Positions 37,437 through 45,924 of a stretch of DNA of 64,000 nt are shown one piece after another. Position 1 is the stretch's first letter. Every line of letters begins with the position of its first letter. The DNA is taken from the NCBI GenBank assembly GCA_016199835.1, contig JACQFX010000056.1:114621-178620 (forward strand), read 5' to 3'. The notes under the pieces were generated by a model. It saw only the letters and a list, made by a program, of their open reading frames with translations, was not told the origin of the DNA and searched no databases. Position numbers and translations under genes: made by a program. This DNA is from Nitrosomonadales bacterium. GTDB taxonomy: Bacteria; Pseudomonadota; Gammaproteobacteria; Burkholderiales; Gallionellaceae.

Positions 37437-38665
37437 ATTCAGACGTAATGGAAGGCAGCAAACAGCAACCCCTCATCGGCCTCGCCAAACTCATGCGCAT
37501 GGCTTTCTCCGGTGTGGATCTCGCGCCCTTGGGCAATGAACTGATTGCGCGCGCCGGAGCCGATCCGCAAACGGCGGACGCGCATGCGCTGATGGATCTG
37601 TCCACGGTGCTTCAGCTCCGGGGCGAACATGAGTTGTCCATGGTCATGCAGGCACAGGCGCTGGAGTTGCAGCAACTCTATGCGCCGCCGACCGCAGATG
37701 GCGAGCCCGCCATCCGCGTGCTCGCCATCATGGGGCGGGGCGACCTGATGGCGAACACGCCGCTGGAATTCCTGCTGGAACATTCCGATGTCGCGCTCGA
37801 CATACTTTACGTCGCGCCCGACCTACCCGTGCCGCCATCGCTGCCCGACCACGATGTGCTGTTCGTCGCCATCGGCGAATCCGAGCAGAACCTGCCGCTG
37901 CTGGCGGAAATGGGCGAAGTGGTGAAAACCTGGCCGCGCCCGGTACTGAACCAGCCAGAACGCATAGCCGCATTGGCGCGCGACAACGTTTGCGCGTTGC
38001 TCGGCGACGCCCTTGGCATAGTCATGCCGGGCACGGTGCGCGTGGGTCGTCAGGCGCTGGAACAGATAGCAAGCGGGGTATCGTCGCTGGATATTTTTCT
38101 GCCGGGCGACGTATTTCCCGTCATCGTGCGTCCGGTCGATTCGCATGCAGGCCAAGGGCTGGACAAGCTCGAGGTCCCGGCAGCGGTCGAGGATTATCTG
38201 CGCACCCGGCCGGAAAGTGAATTCTATCTTTCCGGTTTCGTCGATTATCGCGGCGCGGACGGCCTGTTCCGCAAATACCGCATCGTGCTGATCGCAGGCC
38301 GTCCCTACCTTTGCCACCTCGCCATCTCCGCGCACTGGATGATCCATTACCTGAATGCGGGCATGGACGAGAGTGCGGAGAAGCGCGCCGAGGAAGCGCG
38401 TTGCATGGAGACTTTCGACGAGGATTTTGCGCGGCGCCACGCCGCTGCGTTTCATGCCATCCACGAGCGTATGGGCTTCGACTATGTCGGCATCGATTGC
38501 GGCGAGAGCGCCGATGGACGCCTGCTGATTTTCGAAGTGGATAGCAACATGATCGTCCACGCGATAGACCCGGTGGAAGTGTTTCCCTATAAACAGCCGC
38601 AGATGCGCAAGCTGTTCGGCGCTTTCCGCGAGATGCTGTTGAATGCAAAAAATCGCGCGCAGTGA
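37433..38665 (+). CDS. ATP-grasp-like protein of unknown function with TPR-like N-terminus
   Basis: 410 residues. The N-terminal 80 residues look like a TPR-type helical segment (AHALMDLSTVLQLRGEHELS followed by MVMQAQALELQ). The rest resembles an uncharacterised proteobacterial family with ATP-grasp features: a central domain (DVLFVAIGESEQN, VLNQPERIAALARDN), a strand with VFPVIVRPVDSHAGQGLDKL and a C-terminal metal/ATP site pattern (YVGIDCGESADGRLLIFEVD then SNMIVH). ATP-grasp enzymes typically join a carboxylate to an amine, so an amide ligase acting with the flanking PLP enzymes is a reasonable guess. It overlaps both neighbours by 4 bp. Substrate and product are unknown. Confidence 0.75.
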   Translation: MNSDVMEGSKQQPLIGLAKLMRMAFSGVDLAPLGNELIARAGADPQTADAHALMDLSTVLQLRGEHELSMVMQAQALELQQLYAPPTADGEPAIRVLAIMGRGDLMANTPLEFLLEHSDVALDILYVAPDLPVPPSLPDHDVLFVAIGESEQNLPLLAEMGEVVKTWPRPVLNQPERIAALARDNVCALLGDALGIVMPGTVRVGRQALEQIASGVSSLDIFLPGDVFPVIVRPVDSHAGQGLDKLEVPAAVEDYLRTRPESEFYLSGFVDYRGADGLFRKYRIVLIAGRPYLCHLAISAHWMIHYLNAGMDESAEKRAEEARCMETFDEDFARRHAAAFHAIHERMGFDYVGIDCGESADGRLLIFEVDSNMIVHAIDPVEVFPYKQPQMRKLFGAFREMLLNAKNRAQ

Positions 38666-40680
38666 ACAAGGCACAGAAATCGGATAAGCGGCAATCATTA
38701 CGGGAAAGCTCGCCGCCATTTGAATTTGACCTGGGCGGGAAAATCACTTTGCATTCATCTGCGGCAGAGCTGCATGGCATGGGCGAGTTTGCGGATCACT
38801 ATGCGCGGGAGTGGCTGCTGTGGCATCGTTCCGGCGTGACGGATACGCGGGTGTGCGACATGGCGGCGCTTGCCATTGCAGTCACGTATTGCCATTATCA
38901 CCCGGATTATCTGCCGGGGTGCAAACCTGACTGGATGGCAAAAATATTTCATCTGGATACTCCGGATGCAGCGATCCACGGGGGTATCCCGGACTATTTC
39001 GCGACGACGCTCGCCGCATTGCGGGCGCTCAGGCCGACGATTTCCGAGCAAGTCGGGGCATCCGGCGCCGAAGGTTTTGATGAACTCCTGCAACTGGCGC
39101 TGCCGATCGAAAGAATACTAGTGCTCGGCGGCGATCATCGCCTGGCGGTGGATGCGAACACATTGTTGAACGGTTACGGATGCCGTCCGTTCCCCCGTCC
39201 CGAGGCCATCACGTTTTCCTCATCCACCGCGACCTCGATTTCAAAATATGCATATGACCTTGTCGAGAAACGTCGGCAGCAATTCATTTCCGAGGCGGCA
39301 AAGAACGGGCTGCACGGCGCGGCGTCGGTGCTGGCGCAAGAAGTGCGCGTCGGAATTTTCCGGTTATTGAATATCGGCGCAAACGTCGCCGATGTAGTCA
39401 TCACGGCTTCGGGCACGGACAGTTTCCTCATCGCGCAGGGGCTGGCCCGGCTCATTGCTGGCGGAGCGATAACCACGCTCATCGTCGGCGTGGAAGAATC
39501 CGGTTCCGGCGTGAAACTGGCATTGCAGGAACGGCATTTTGCCGACGATACGGCCTTGTCCCGTACCGTCCACAAAGGTCAGCCGCTGTCTGCGGAAAAC
39601 AGCCGGGAGCGCCAGGTAGACATCCCGGTTCGGGACGCAGCGGGGAACGAGGTGCAGCTAAGAGTTCTGGACGGGCGCGTGCGGGAGCTGGTCGCCGCAA
39701 ATGTCGAAGCCGGGAATTACGTGGTGGTTCACGCCATGAATCATTCGAAGCTGGGCTATTCCGGCCCATCCCAAGCGCTGCTTCTGGAGCTTAAGCGCAG
39801 CTTCGGCTCCAGAGTCTGCATTGTGGTTGACGCATGCCAGATGAGGCTGGATCGGGAGGAGATCATCAAGTATCTGGAGCACCAGATGATCGTCATCATC
39901 ACTGGCTCCAAGTATTTCACCGGCCCGCCTTTCTGCGGGGCGATATTGATCCCGGAGCAGGTCGTGCAGGAAGTGAAAAATAACGGCGCCAAGCTCGATA
40001 TAGGATTCAATTCCTATTGCGCGCGCGAAGATTTTCCGCCGCGATTGAAGGCCATCTTGCGCGGGCGCTGCCAGCACTTCAATCTTGGTTCGCTGTTCCG
40101 CTGGATCGCCGCGATTGCGGAAATGGAACGATATTACGAGATTCCTCCCCTCGTTCGCAGCCGGGCCGTAGCGCAATTTTGCGGGCACATCGAAGACATT
40201 TTACAGGCCGCGCCTTTTCTTGAACTGCACTATCAGAGCTCGTGCAGAAATACACGGCTTGTTCTGGAGCCGGGAGAATTAAGCGGGCGCAGGATGATAT
40301 TTCCGTTCTTCCTGTACCGCGTGCACGATGGCATCCGGGAGCTCTGTTCGGAAAAACAAGTGCAGCAGATATACGCCTTGCTGAACCAGGATTGTTCCAG
40401 ATATTTCCCATATCGGAACGCGAGGGAATACAGGCTGCTCGCCCAGTTATGCCACATCGGCCAACCGGTACCCGCCTTGCACCACTCAGGTATCGCAACG
40501 GCCGTGCTGCGGATCAGTGCGGGCGCGCGCATTTTCTCGGAAAGCTTCTGCCGGGAAACGGGGAATATCGTTGATACGCTGATTGAAGACGAGTTTTGGC
40601 AAATCGGCGTGGTGCTCGGGAAGATCGAACTGTTGCTGAACGCAATGTCTCCGGATATATCACTGCCAGTGACGCGTTGA
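38662..40680 (+). CDS. Large class V aminotransferase-like PLP protein of unknown function
   Basis: 672 residues from GTG 38662 (GTGA overlap with the preceding stop). The first 150-180 residues are a helical region of no known family. The middle resembles a fold-type I PLP enzyme of the class V/cysteine-desulfurase kind: substrate loop region ITFSSSTATSISKYAYDLV, Asp390 in CIVVDACQMRLD and Lys417 in ITGSKYFTGPPFCGAIL as candidate PLP residues. A C-terminal small domain follows. It is much longer than typical class V enzymes (about 400). Function not recognised; the coupled decarboxylase and ATP-grasp genes suggest a small-molecule pathway. Confidence 0.72.
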   Translation: MNKAQKSDKRQSLRESSPPFEFDLGGKITLHSSAAELHGMGEFADHYAREWLLWHRSGVTDTRVCDMAALAIAVTYCHYHPDYLPGCKPDWMAKIFHLDTPDAAIHGGIPDYFATTLAALRALRPTISEQVGASGAEGFDELLQLALPIERILVLGGDHRLAVDANTLLNGYGCRPFPRPEAITFSSSTATSISKYAYDLVEKRRQQFISEAAKNGLHGAASVLAQEVRVGIFRLLNIGANVADVVITASGTDSFLIAQGLARLIAGGAITTLIVGVEESGSGVKLALQERHFADDTALSRTVHKGQPLSAENSRERQVDIPVRDAAGNEVQLRVLDGRVRELVAANVEAGNYVVVHAMNHSKLGYSGPSQALLLELKRSFGSRVCIVVDACQMRLDREEIIKYLEHQMIVIITGSKYFTGPPFCGAILIPEQVVQEVKNNGAKLDIGFNSYCAREDFPPRLKAILRGRCQHFNLGSLFRWIAAIAEMERYYEIPPLVRSRAVAQFCGHIEDILQAAPFLELHYQSSCRNTRLVLEPGELSGRRMIFPFFLYRVHDGIRELCSEKQVQQIYALLNQDCSRYFPYRNAREYRLLAQLCHIGQPVPALHHSGIATAVLRISAGARIFSESFCRETGNIVDTLIEDEFWQIGVVLGKIELLLNAMSPDISLPVTR

Positions 40681-40731
40681 TTATTCACCTGTCCAGCGGA
40701 CTGCAATCACACACGTTGCCGACATATTCCT

Positions 40732-40758
40732 TAAAGAACCCCTCAAATCTGCCGATGT
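40732..40758 (+). promoter_or_regulatory. Candidate sigma-28 promoter upstream of the PRMT-like gene
   Basis: TAAA (40732-40735), exactly 15 nt, then GCCGATGT (40751-40758). Spacing and 10 of 12 consensus bases match the flgK promoter of this window; only the last two positions differ from GCCGATAA. It lies in the 175-bp gap after the PLP operon, about 97 bp before the chosen methyltransferase start. It suggests, but does not prove, FliA control. Confidence 0.5.
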
Positions 40759-40855
40759 AAGCAATTGACGTGGCTGTTTCCTCCGCCCGGTGCGCTTGTT
40801 GTGCCCGGCGATGGGGCATGGCGCGTACTGTGAATCAGGAATGGAGGCGGCGGAG

Positions 40856-41800
40856 ATGGGCGGGGCGGAAGCGGGACGTTTGGGACGAGCCGGGTTGGCC
40901 GAGCATTCGCCTTTGGTCGACGAAGGCAGCGGCGAGCATTACCTCGGCCAGTTCATTCCTTTGCATTACCACCACAACATGCTGATGGATGCGAATCGCA
41001 TGAGCGCTTTCAAGACGGCCATAGATCATGTGGTTTTCGATGGCGCCAAAGTGCTGGAGCTCGGCGGCGGCACCGGCGTGCTTTCCTGTCTCGCGGCATC
41101 CCGGGCCAGCAAGGTGTGGTGCGTCGAATTCAATCCGGATATGGTGGCGGAGTCGCGCCGCCTGCTGGCGCTCAATCGCGATGGCGGCAAAGTGGAAGTG
41201 GTGCATGCGGATGCCTTTGAATATCTGCCGCCCGAACCCGTGGATGTGGTGATCTGCGAAATGATCCACGGTGCGATGTTGCGCGAGAAACAGGTGGAGG
41301 TGATCGAGGCGTTCAAGGAGCGCTACCGCAAGCGCCATGGCGCAGAGTTGCCGATCCTGATTCCTGAGGCGGTTATCATGGCGGTGCAACCGCTACAGCA
41401 GGAGTACGACTTCCACGGTTTTCATGCGCCCATCATCCAGTTCCAGCGGGCGCAAGTTAAGCAGGAAGGGACGGTCGAGTTGGCGCAACCCAGTGTCTAT
41501 AGCACGCTGGATTTGTTGCAGCCTACTTCGCGCAATATCCGGTGGTCCGGGCGATTTGTGCTGGAAGCGGGCGGCACGGTGAACGCCTTGCGCTTCATCA
41601 CCAAAAATATTCTGGCGGTGGTGCCTGAGCGCGCCACCACCATAGACTGGTTCATAGATTATCTCGTGCTGCCGTTGGCCGAGCCGGTTGCCGCCAGGGC
41701 GGGAGATGTGATCGAAGTGAGCTTCCATTACGTTACCGGCGGCTCCATCCGCTCGCTGGAAAGGAACATGCGCGTGACCATTCTGCCGCAGGCAGAATAG
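40856..41800 (+). CDS. PRMT-like SAM-dependent methyltransferase
   Basis: About 314 residues from ATG 40856, which has GGAGG upstream; ATG 40841 or GTG 40790 are alternatives. It is a class I methyltransferase: motif I LELGGGTG at 68-74, acidic residue E91 in VWCVEFNP, HADAFEYLP as motif II. The segment CEMIHGAMLRE (134-144) has the two glutamates nine residues apart, exactly the spacing of the PRMT double-E loop that holds the substrate guanidinium. A beta-rich C-terminal half follows, as in PRMTs. The substrate is unknown; a protein arginine is plausible. The upstream sigma-28-like promoter hints at a flagellar connection. Confidence 0.78.
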   Translation: MGGAEAGRLGRAGLAEHSPLVDEGSGEHYLGQFIPLHYHHNMLMDANRMSAFKTAIDHVVFDGAKVLELGGGTGVLSCLAASRASKVWCVEFNPDMVAESRRLLALNRDGGKVEVVHADAFEYLPPEPVDVVICEMIHGAMLREKQVEVIEAFKERYRKRHGAELPILIPEAVIMAVQPLQQEYDFHGFHAPIIQFQRAQVKQEGTVELAQPSVYSTLDLLQPTSRNIRWSGRFVLEAGGTVNALRFITKNILAVVPERATTIDWFIDYLVLPLAEPVAARAGDVIEVSFHYVTGGSIRSLERNMRVTILPQAE

Positions 41801-41879
41801 CGCGCCAGCAGGTGCAAAGTTGCGGCAGGATGGGTGCGTGGTAGAATGCCCGCCTTAAAAATAAGCACAGGTCTGTTAC

Positions 41880-42683
41880 GTGTCATCCCCAGCGCTGCTC
41901 GAAATTCGCGATGTCAATTTTGCCTATGACAGCCGCCCCATACTGAAAGGCATCAACATGACCTTCCCCAAGGGCAAGTTGATCGCCATCATGGGGCTGT
42001 CCGGCTGCGGTAAGACCACCATCCTGCGCCACATCGGCGGAGTGCTCAAGCCAACCAGGGGTTATGTGAAGATGGACGGGCAGATCATCCACGAGCTGGA
42101 CCAGGATAATCTGTACCAGATGCGGCGCAAGATGGGCATGCTGTTCCAGTTCGGCGCGCTGTTCACCGATATGACCGTGTACGACAACGTAGCGTTCCAG
42201 ATGCGCGAGCATACCGACCTGCCGGAAGAAATTATTCGCGATCTGGTGATGATGAAGCTGCATGCAGTGGGGCTGTATGGCACGCAGAATCTGATGCCCG
42301 CCGAACTTTCGGGCGGCATGGCGCGGCGCGTGGCGCTGGCGCGCACGGTGGCGCTGGACCCGATGCTGATTATGTATGACGAGCCGTTCGCCGGTCTCGA
42401 CCCGATCTCGCTGACCGTGGTGGGCGAATTGATCCGCCGCCTGAACGACGCGCTGGGCGCGACCTCCATCGTGGTGACGCATGACGTGCAGGAATCGCTG
42501 AAGATTGTGGATTATGTTTATTTTGTGTCGGATGGCGCAATCATCGCGGAAGGCACGGCAGACGAGATACGTGCCTCCGGCGAGGCTTTCGTGAAGCAGT
42601 TTGTGCACGGCGAGATGGACGGGCCTATTCCGTTCCACTACCCCGCCGGCGACTACAACAAGGATCTGGGAGTGCGCGCCTGA
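41880..42683 (+). CDS. mlaF: Phospholipid transport ABC ATPase MlaF
   Basis: 267 residues from GTG 41880. Walker A GLSGCGKTT at 39-47, signature LSGGMARRVALAR, Walker B MLIMYDEPFAGLDP and the H-loop VVTHDVQ. MlaF powers the inner-membrane MlaFEDB complex, which moves phospholipids between the inner membrane and periplasmic MlaC to keep outer-membrane asymmetry. Its stop overlaps the mlaE start by one base. Confidence 0.96.
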   Translation: MSSPALLEIRDVNFAYDSRPILKGINMTFPKGKLIAIMGLSGCGKTTILRHIGGVLKPTRGYVKMDGQIIHELDQDNLYQMRRKMGMLFQFGALFTDMTVYDNVAFQMREHTDLPEEIIRDLVMMKLHAVGLYGTQNLMPAELSGGMARRVALARTVALDPMLIMYDEPFAGLDPISLTVVGELIRRLNDALGATSIVVTHDVQESLKIVDYVYFVSDGAIIAEGTADEIRASGEAFVKQFVHGEMDGPIPFHYPAGDYNKDLGVRA

Positions 42684-43471
42684 TGTCCATACTCGACAAC
42701 TTGCGGGGTATAGGGGCGCGTGTGGTAAATGCGGTGTGGCGCATCGGTTACGCCAGCCGCTTCTTCCTGATGACGTTGCTCTATTCCGGCATGAGCTTCC
42801 GCCGCTTCCGTCTGACTGTGCGCGAGATATTCTTCTCCGGCGTGATGTCGCTCATCATCATTCTGGTGGCGGGCATGTTCGTCGGCATGGTGCTGGGTTT
42901 GCAGGGCTACGAGACGCTCAAGCGTTACGGTTCTGAATCGGCGCTGGGTTCGCTGGTGGCATTGAGCCTGGTGCGCGAACTCGGCCCGGTGCTGGCCGCT
43001 TTGCTGTTTGCCAGCCGCGCGGGTTCGGCGATGACCGCCGAAATTGGTTTGATGAAAGCCACCGAGCAAATTGCAGCAATGGAATTGATGGCCGTGAATC
43101 CCATCGCGCGCGTGGTGGCGCCGCGCTTCTGGGCGGGTGTGATTTCCATGCCATTGCTGGCCGCGATGTTTTCCGCCATGGGCGTGTTCGGCGGCTATGT
43201 GGTGGGCGTGGTGCTGATCGGCGTGGATGAGGGATCGTTCTGGTCGCAGATGCAGGGCGCGGTGGATTTTCAGCACGATGTGTTGAACGGCGTGATCAAG
43301 AGCCTGGTGTTCGGTGTGGCGGTGACGGTCATCTCCTTGTTCGAGGGCTACGACTCGCCGCCTACTGCGGAAGGTGTTTCGGGAGCGACCACGCGCACGG
43401 TGGTGCAATCGTCGCTGGCGATCCTGATGCTGGATTTTATTTTGACTGCATTCATGTTTCGAGGGGATTGA
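42683..43471 (+). CDS. mlaE: Phospholipid transport permease MlaE
   Basis: 262 residues, with the MlaE family pattern of about five to six hydrophobic segments (GVMSLIIILVAGMFVGMVLG, LGPVLAALLFASRAGSAMTA) and the conserved EIGLMKATEQIAAMELMAVN segment. It is the dimeric permease of the MlaFEDB complex. Three bases separate it from mlaD. Confidence 0.97.
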   Translation: MSILDNLRGIGARVVNAVWRIGYASRFFLMTLLYSGMSFRRFRLTVREIFFSGVMSLIIILVAGMFVGMVLGLQGYETLKRYGSESALGSLVALSLVRELGPVLAALLFASRAGSAMTAEIGLMKATEQIAAMELMAVNPIARVVAPRFWAGVISMPLLAAMFSAMGVFGGYVVGVVLIGVDEGSFWSQMQGAVDFQHDVLNGVIKSLVFGVAVTVISLFEGYDSPPTAEGVSGATTRTVVQSSLAILMLDFILTAFMFRGD

Positions 43472-43474
43472 GTT

Positions 43475-43942
43475 ATGGAGCGCACTACGCTGGATCTATG
43501 GGTGGGCATGTTCGTCGTGGCGGGACTCGGCGCGCTGGTGCTGCTGGCGTTCAAGGTGGGGAACCTGAGTACCTACAACGTATCTGACACGTACCAGTTG
43601 CAGGCGTATTTCACCAATATCGGCGGCCTCAAGCCGCAGGCCTCGATCAAGAGCGCGGGCGTGCTGGTCGGGCGGGTGACGGGGGTCACGCTGGATACCG
43701 AGCGTTACGAGGCCAAGGTAACCATGAGCATAGACAGCCGCTATAAGTTTCCCAAGGATACCTTCGCAAATATTCTGACCTCCGGCCTGCTGGGCGAGCA
43801 ATACATCGGTCTGGTGCCGGGCGGAGACAGTGAAGTGCTGAAGGGCAGCGATGTCGTCAAGCAGACGCAGTCCGCCATAGTGCTGGAAGACATGATAGGC
43901 AAGTTTCTGTACAGCAAGGCCGAGAGTGGGAACGCGAAATAA
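43475..43942 (+). CDS. mlaD: Phospholipid-binding MCE protein MlaD
   Basis: 155 residues: one N-terminal membrane helix (LWVGMFVVAGLGALVLLAFK) and one MCE domain (YFTNIGGLKPQASIKSAGVL, ILTSGLLGEQYIGLVPG). MlaD forms a periplasmic hexamer that passes lipids through a central pore. Short C-terminal tail, normal length. Confidence 0.97.
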   Translation: MERTTLDLWVGMFVVAGLGALVLLAFKVGNLSTYNVSDTYQLQAYFTNIGGLKPQASIKSAGVLVGRVTGVTLDTERYEAKVTMSIDSRYKFPKDTFANILTSGLLGEQYIGLVPGGDSEVLKGSDVVKQTQSAIVLEDMIGKFLYSKAESGNAK

Positions 43943-43974
43943 AAATAGTTGAGTTGAAGAGCCAAGGAAATGCC

Positions 43975-44598
43975 ATGAGGAAAATCATTTTGGGTACGTT
44001 GCTGGCTATCGTTGCGCTGGGCGCGCGCGCGGAGACGCCGGAGCCGGACGCGTTGATCAGGAACACCGCGCAGGACGTGCTGTCCATCGTCAAGCAGGAC
44101 AAGGACATCCAGGCCGGCAATCAGAAAAAACTTCTGGAACTCGTGGATGCCAAGGTATTGCCGCATTTCGATTTCGAGCGCATGACGCGGCTGGCGGTCG
44201 GCAAAAGCTGGCGCAGTGCCACGCCGGAACAGAAGCAACAACTGATGACAGAGTTTCGCAACCTGCTGGTGCGCACTTATACCAGCGCATTTACGCGTTA
44301 CCGTGACCAGACCGTCGAAGTAAAGCCATTCAAGATGCCTGCGGGCGCGGATGAGGTGACAGTCAAAACCCTCATTGTTAAACCGGGTGCGCAGTCGGTC
44401 GCCGTGGATTATGCGATGGAGAAAACGGCGGATGGCTGGAAAGCTTTCGACCTTTCGGTGGAGGGCGCCAGCCTGGTCACCACTTATCGCGGCACATTCA
44501 CCGAGCAGATCCAGCAGGCGGGCATAGATGGGCTGATCAAGACGCTGGTGGAGAAGAACCAGAACGCCGCCAGCGCACCGCACAAGGGTGGCAGCTAA
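43975..44598 (+). CDS. mlaC: Periplasmic phospholipid carrier MlaC
   Basis: 207 residues from ATG 43975 (MRKIILGTLLAIVALGARA, a cleavable signal peptide); it follows aaggaaatgcc. The mature domain carries the Tol-Tol-Ttg2-type pattern (LVDAKVLPHFDFERMTRLAV, WRSATPEQKQQLMTEFRNLL). It shuttles phospholipid between MlaD and the outer-membrane MlaA. Its TAA stop abuts the mlaB ATG. Confidence 0.95.
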   Translation: MRKIILGTLLAIVALGARAETPEPDALIRNTAQDVLSIVKQDKDIQAGNQKKLLELVDAKVLPHFDFERMTRLAVGKSWRSATPEQKQQLMTEFRNLLVRTYTSAFTRYRDQTVEVKPFKMPAGADEVTVKTLIVKPGAQSVAVDYAMEKTADGWKAFDLSVEGASLVTTYRGTFTEQIQQAGIDGLIKTLVEKNQNAASAPHKGGS

Positions 44599-44895
44599 AT
44601 GATTAGGCGCGACGGCGATCGCTTGCAAGTCTCGGGTCGTTTGACCATGGACACCGTTACCGCTCTGCATGGTGTTGCCTTGCAGCCGGATGGGGATGGC
44701 GCACTGGAAATAGATCTGGCGCAAGTCGAAGCGGTAGACTCCGCTGCCGTGAGCCTGTTGCTGTCCTGGCTGCGTCGCGCGCAACGCGATAATGTGCAGC
44801 TGAGTTTTTTCCATGTCCCGGACAATCTGTTGAGCCTGGCGCGCATGTACGGCGTCGCGGAGATGTTGCCGGTGCGCTCCGAAGCTATGCCGTAG
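44599..44895 (+). CDS. mlaB: STAS-domain subunit MlaB
   Basis: 98 residues, a small STAS domain (LEIDLAQVEAVDSAAVSLLL) with the AVDSAAV loop in place of the phosphoacceptor motif. MlaB binds MlaF in the cytoplasm and supports its assembly and activity. It is placed directly after mlaC, the normal fifth gene of the operon, and is followed by a long inverted repeat. Confidence 0.92.
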   Translation: MIRRDGDRLQVSGRLTMDTVTALHGVALQPDGDGALEIDLAQVEAVDSAAVSLLLSWLRRAQRDNVQLSFFHVPDNLLSLARMYGVAEMLPVRSEAMP

Positions 44896-44966
44896 CTGGC
44901 GGTGAGGTACGAACCCCAGCATTTTATGACCTCGGCACGCTGGGGTTCGCGTTGCTCACCGCCAGC
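44895..44966. repeat. 72-bp nested inverted repeat after mlaB
   Basis: Outer arms GCTGGCGGTGAG (44895-44906) and CTCACCGCCAGC (44955-44966) are perfect; inner arms GAACCCCAGC (44911-44920) and GCTGGGGTTC (44939-44948) are also perfect, around an 18-nt loop. The structure begins at the last base of the mlaB stop codon. No T tract follows. It may be a factor-independent mRNA-stabilising or attenuating structure, or a small palindromic repeat element. TATAAT at 44993-44998, just before the next start, could be a -10 for the downstream gene. Confidence 0.75.
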
Positions 44967-45006
44967 CACGAGAATTGTTGGATGGCCGACGCTATAATTC
45001 CTCCCC

Positions 45007-45924
45007 ATGTTTCCCGCCGTTGATGCCCGCCAAGTGCATAAGCACTATGGCTCCCTGCATGCGCTGGATGGCGTTGATTTGCGCGTCGAGCAGGGCGAAT
45101 TCTTCGGCCTGCTCGGCCCCAATGGCGCGGGTAAGACCACGCTGATCAATCTTCTGGCCGGGCTGGCGTTGCCGGATAACGGGCGGCTCTCCGTCATGGG
45201 TTGCGATGTCGTCAAACAGTACCGCGACAGCCGCCGCTTGCTCGGCGTGGTGCCGCAGGAGCTGGTATTCGATCCCTTCTTCACCGTGCGCGAAACCCTG
45301 CGACTGCAATCCGGCTATTTTGGTTTGCGACGCAACGATGCGTGGATAGACGAGGTGATGCACCATCTCGATCTTGCCGACAAGGCCGACACCAATATGC
45401 GCAAACTTTCCGGCGGCATGAAGCGCCGCGTGCTGGTGGCACAGGCGCTGGTGCACAAGCCGCCGGTGATCGTGCTGGACGAACCCACCGCCGGGGTGGA
45501 CGTGGAACTGCGCCAGACCATGTGGCGCTTCATTCAGCAACTCAATCGCGAAGGCCAGACCGTGCTGTTGACCACGCACTATCTGGAAGAGGCGGAAGCG
45601 CTGTGCGGCCGCATCGCCATGCTCAAGCACGGCCAGGTCGTGGCACTGGATAGCACAAAGAATCTGCTCAACAGCGTTACTGGATGTCGCTTACGCCTGA
45701 GGCTGGCCGGCGCTTTGCCTGCCACCCTGATGCCACAGGTGATCGAGCAAAAAGATGGCAATTATCTGCTGGCATTGCCATCCTACCAGGCACTGGAGCT
45801 GCTGCTCGCCGAGTTGCGCACTGCGGGAGTCGCAGTACAGGAAATGAGTTTGCAGCAGCCCGATCTGGAAGACGTATTCCTGCGCGTGATGAAAGTGGAG
45901 CATGAGGAAGCGCAGTCATGTTGA
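45007..45924 (+). CDS. ABC-2 exporter ATP-binding protein (YadG-like)
   Basis: 305 residues. Walker A GPNGAGKT at 37-44, signature LSGGMKRRVLVAQAL, Walker B VIVLDEPTAGVD, then a C-terminal extension of about 85 residues. It pairs with the permease that overlaps its 3' end by 7 bp. The position between mlaB and bolA-murA is conserved in many Betaproteobacteria. The exported substrate is unknown. Confidence 0.94.
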   Translation: MFPAVDARQVHKHYGSLHALDGVDLRVEQGEFFGLLGPNGAGKTTLINLLAGLALPDNGRLSVMGCDVVKQYRDSRRLLGVVPQELVFDPFFTVRETLRLQSGYFGLRRNDAWIDEVMHHLDLADKADTNMRKLSGGMKRRVLVAQALVHKPPVIVLDEPTAGVDVELRQTMWRFIQQLNREGQTVLLTTHYLEEAEALCGRIAMLKHGQVVALDSTKNLLNSVTGCRLRLRLAGALPATLMPQVIEQKDGNYLLALPSYQALELLLAELRTAGVAVQEMSLQQPDLEDVFLRVMKVEHEEAQSC

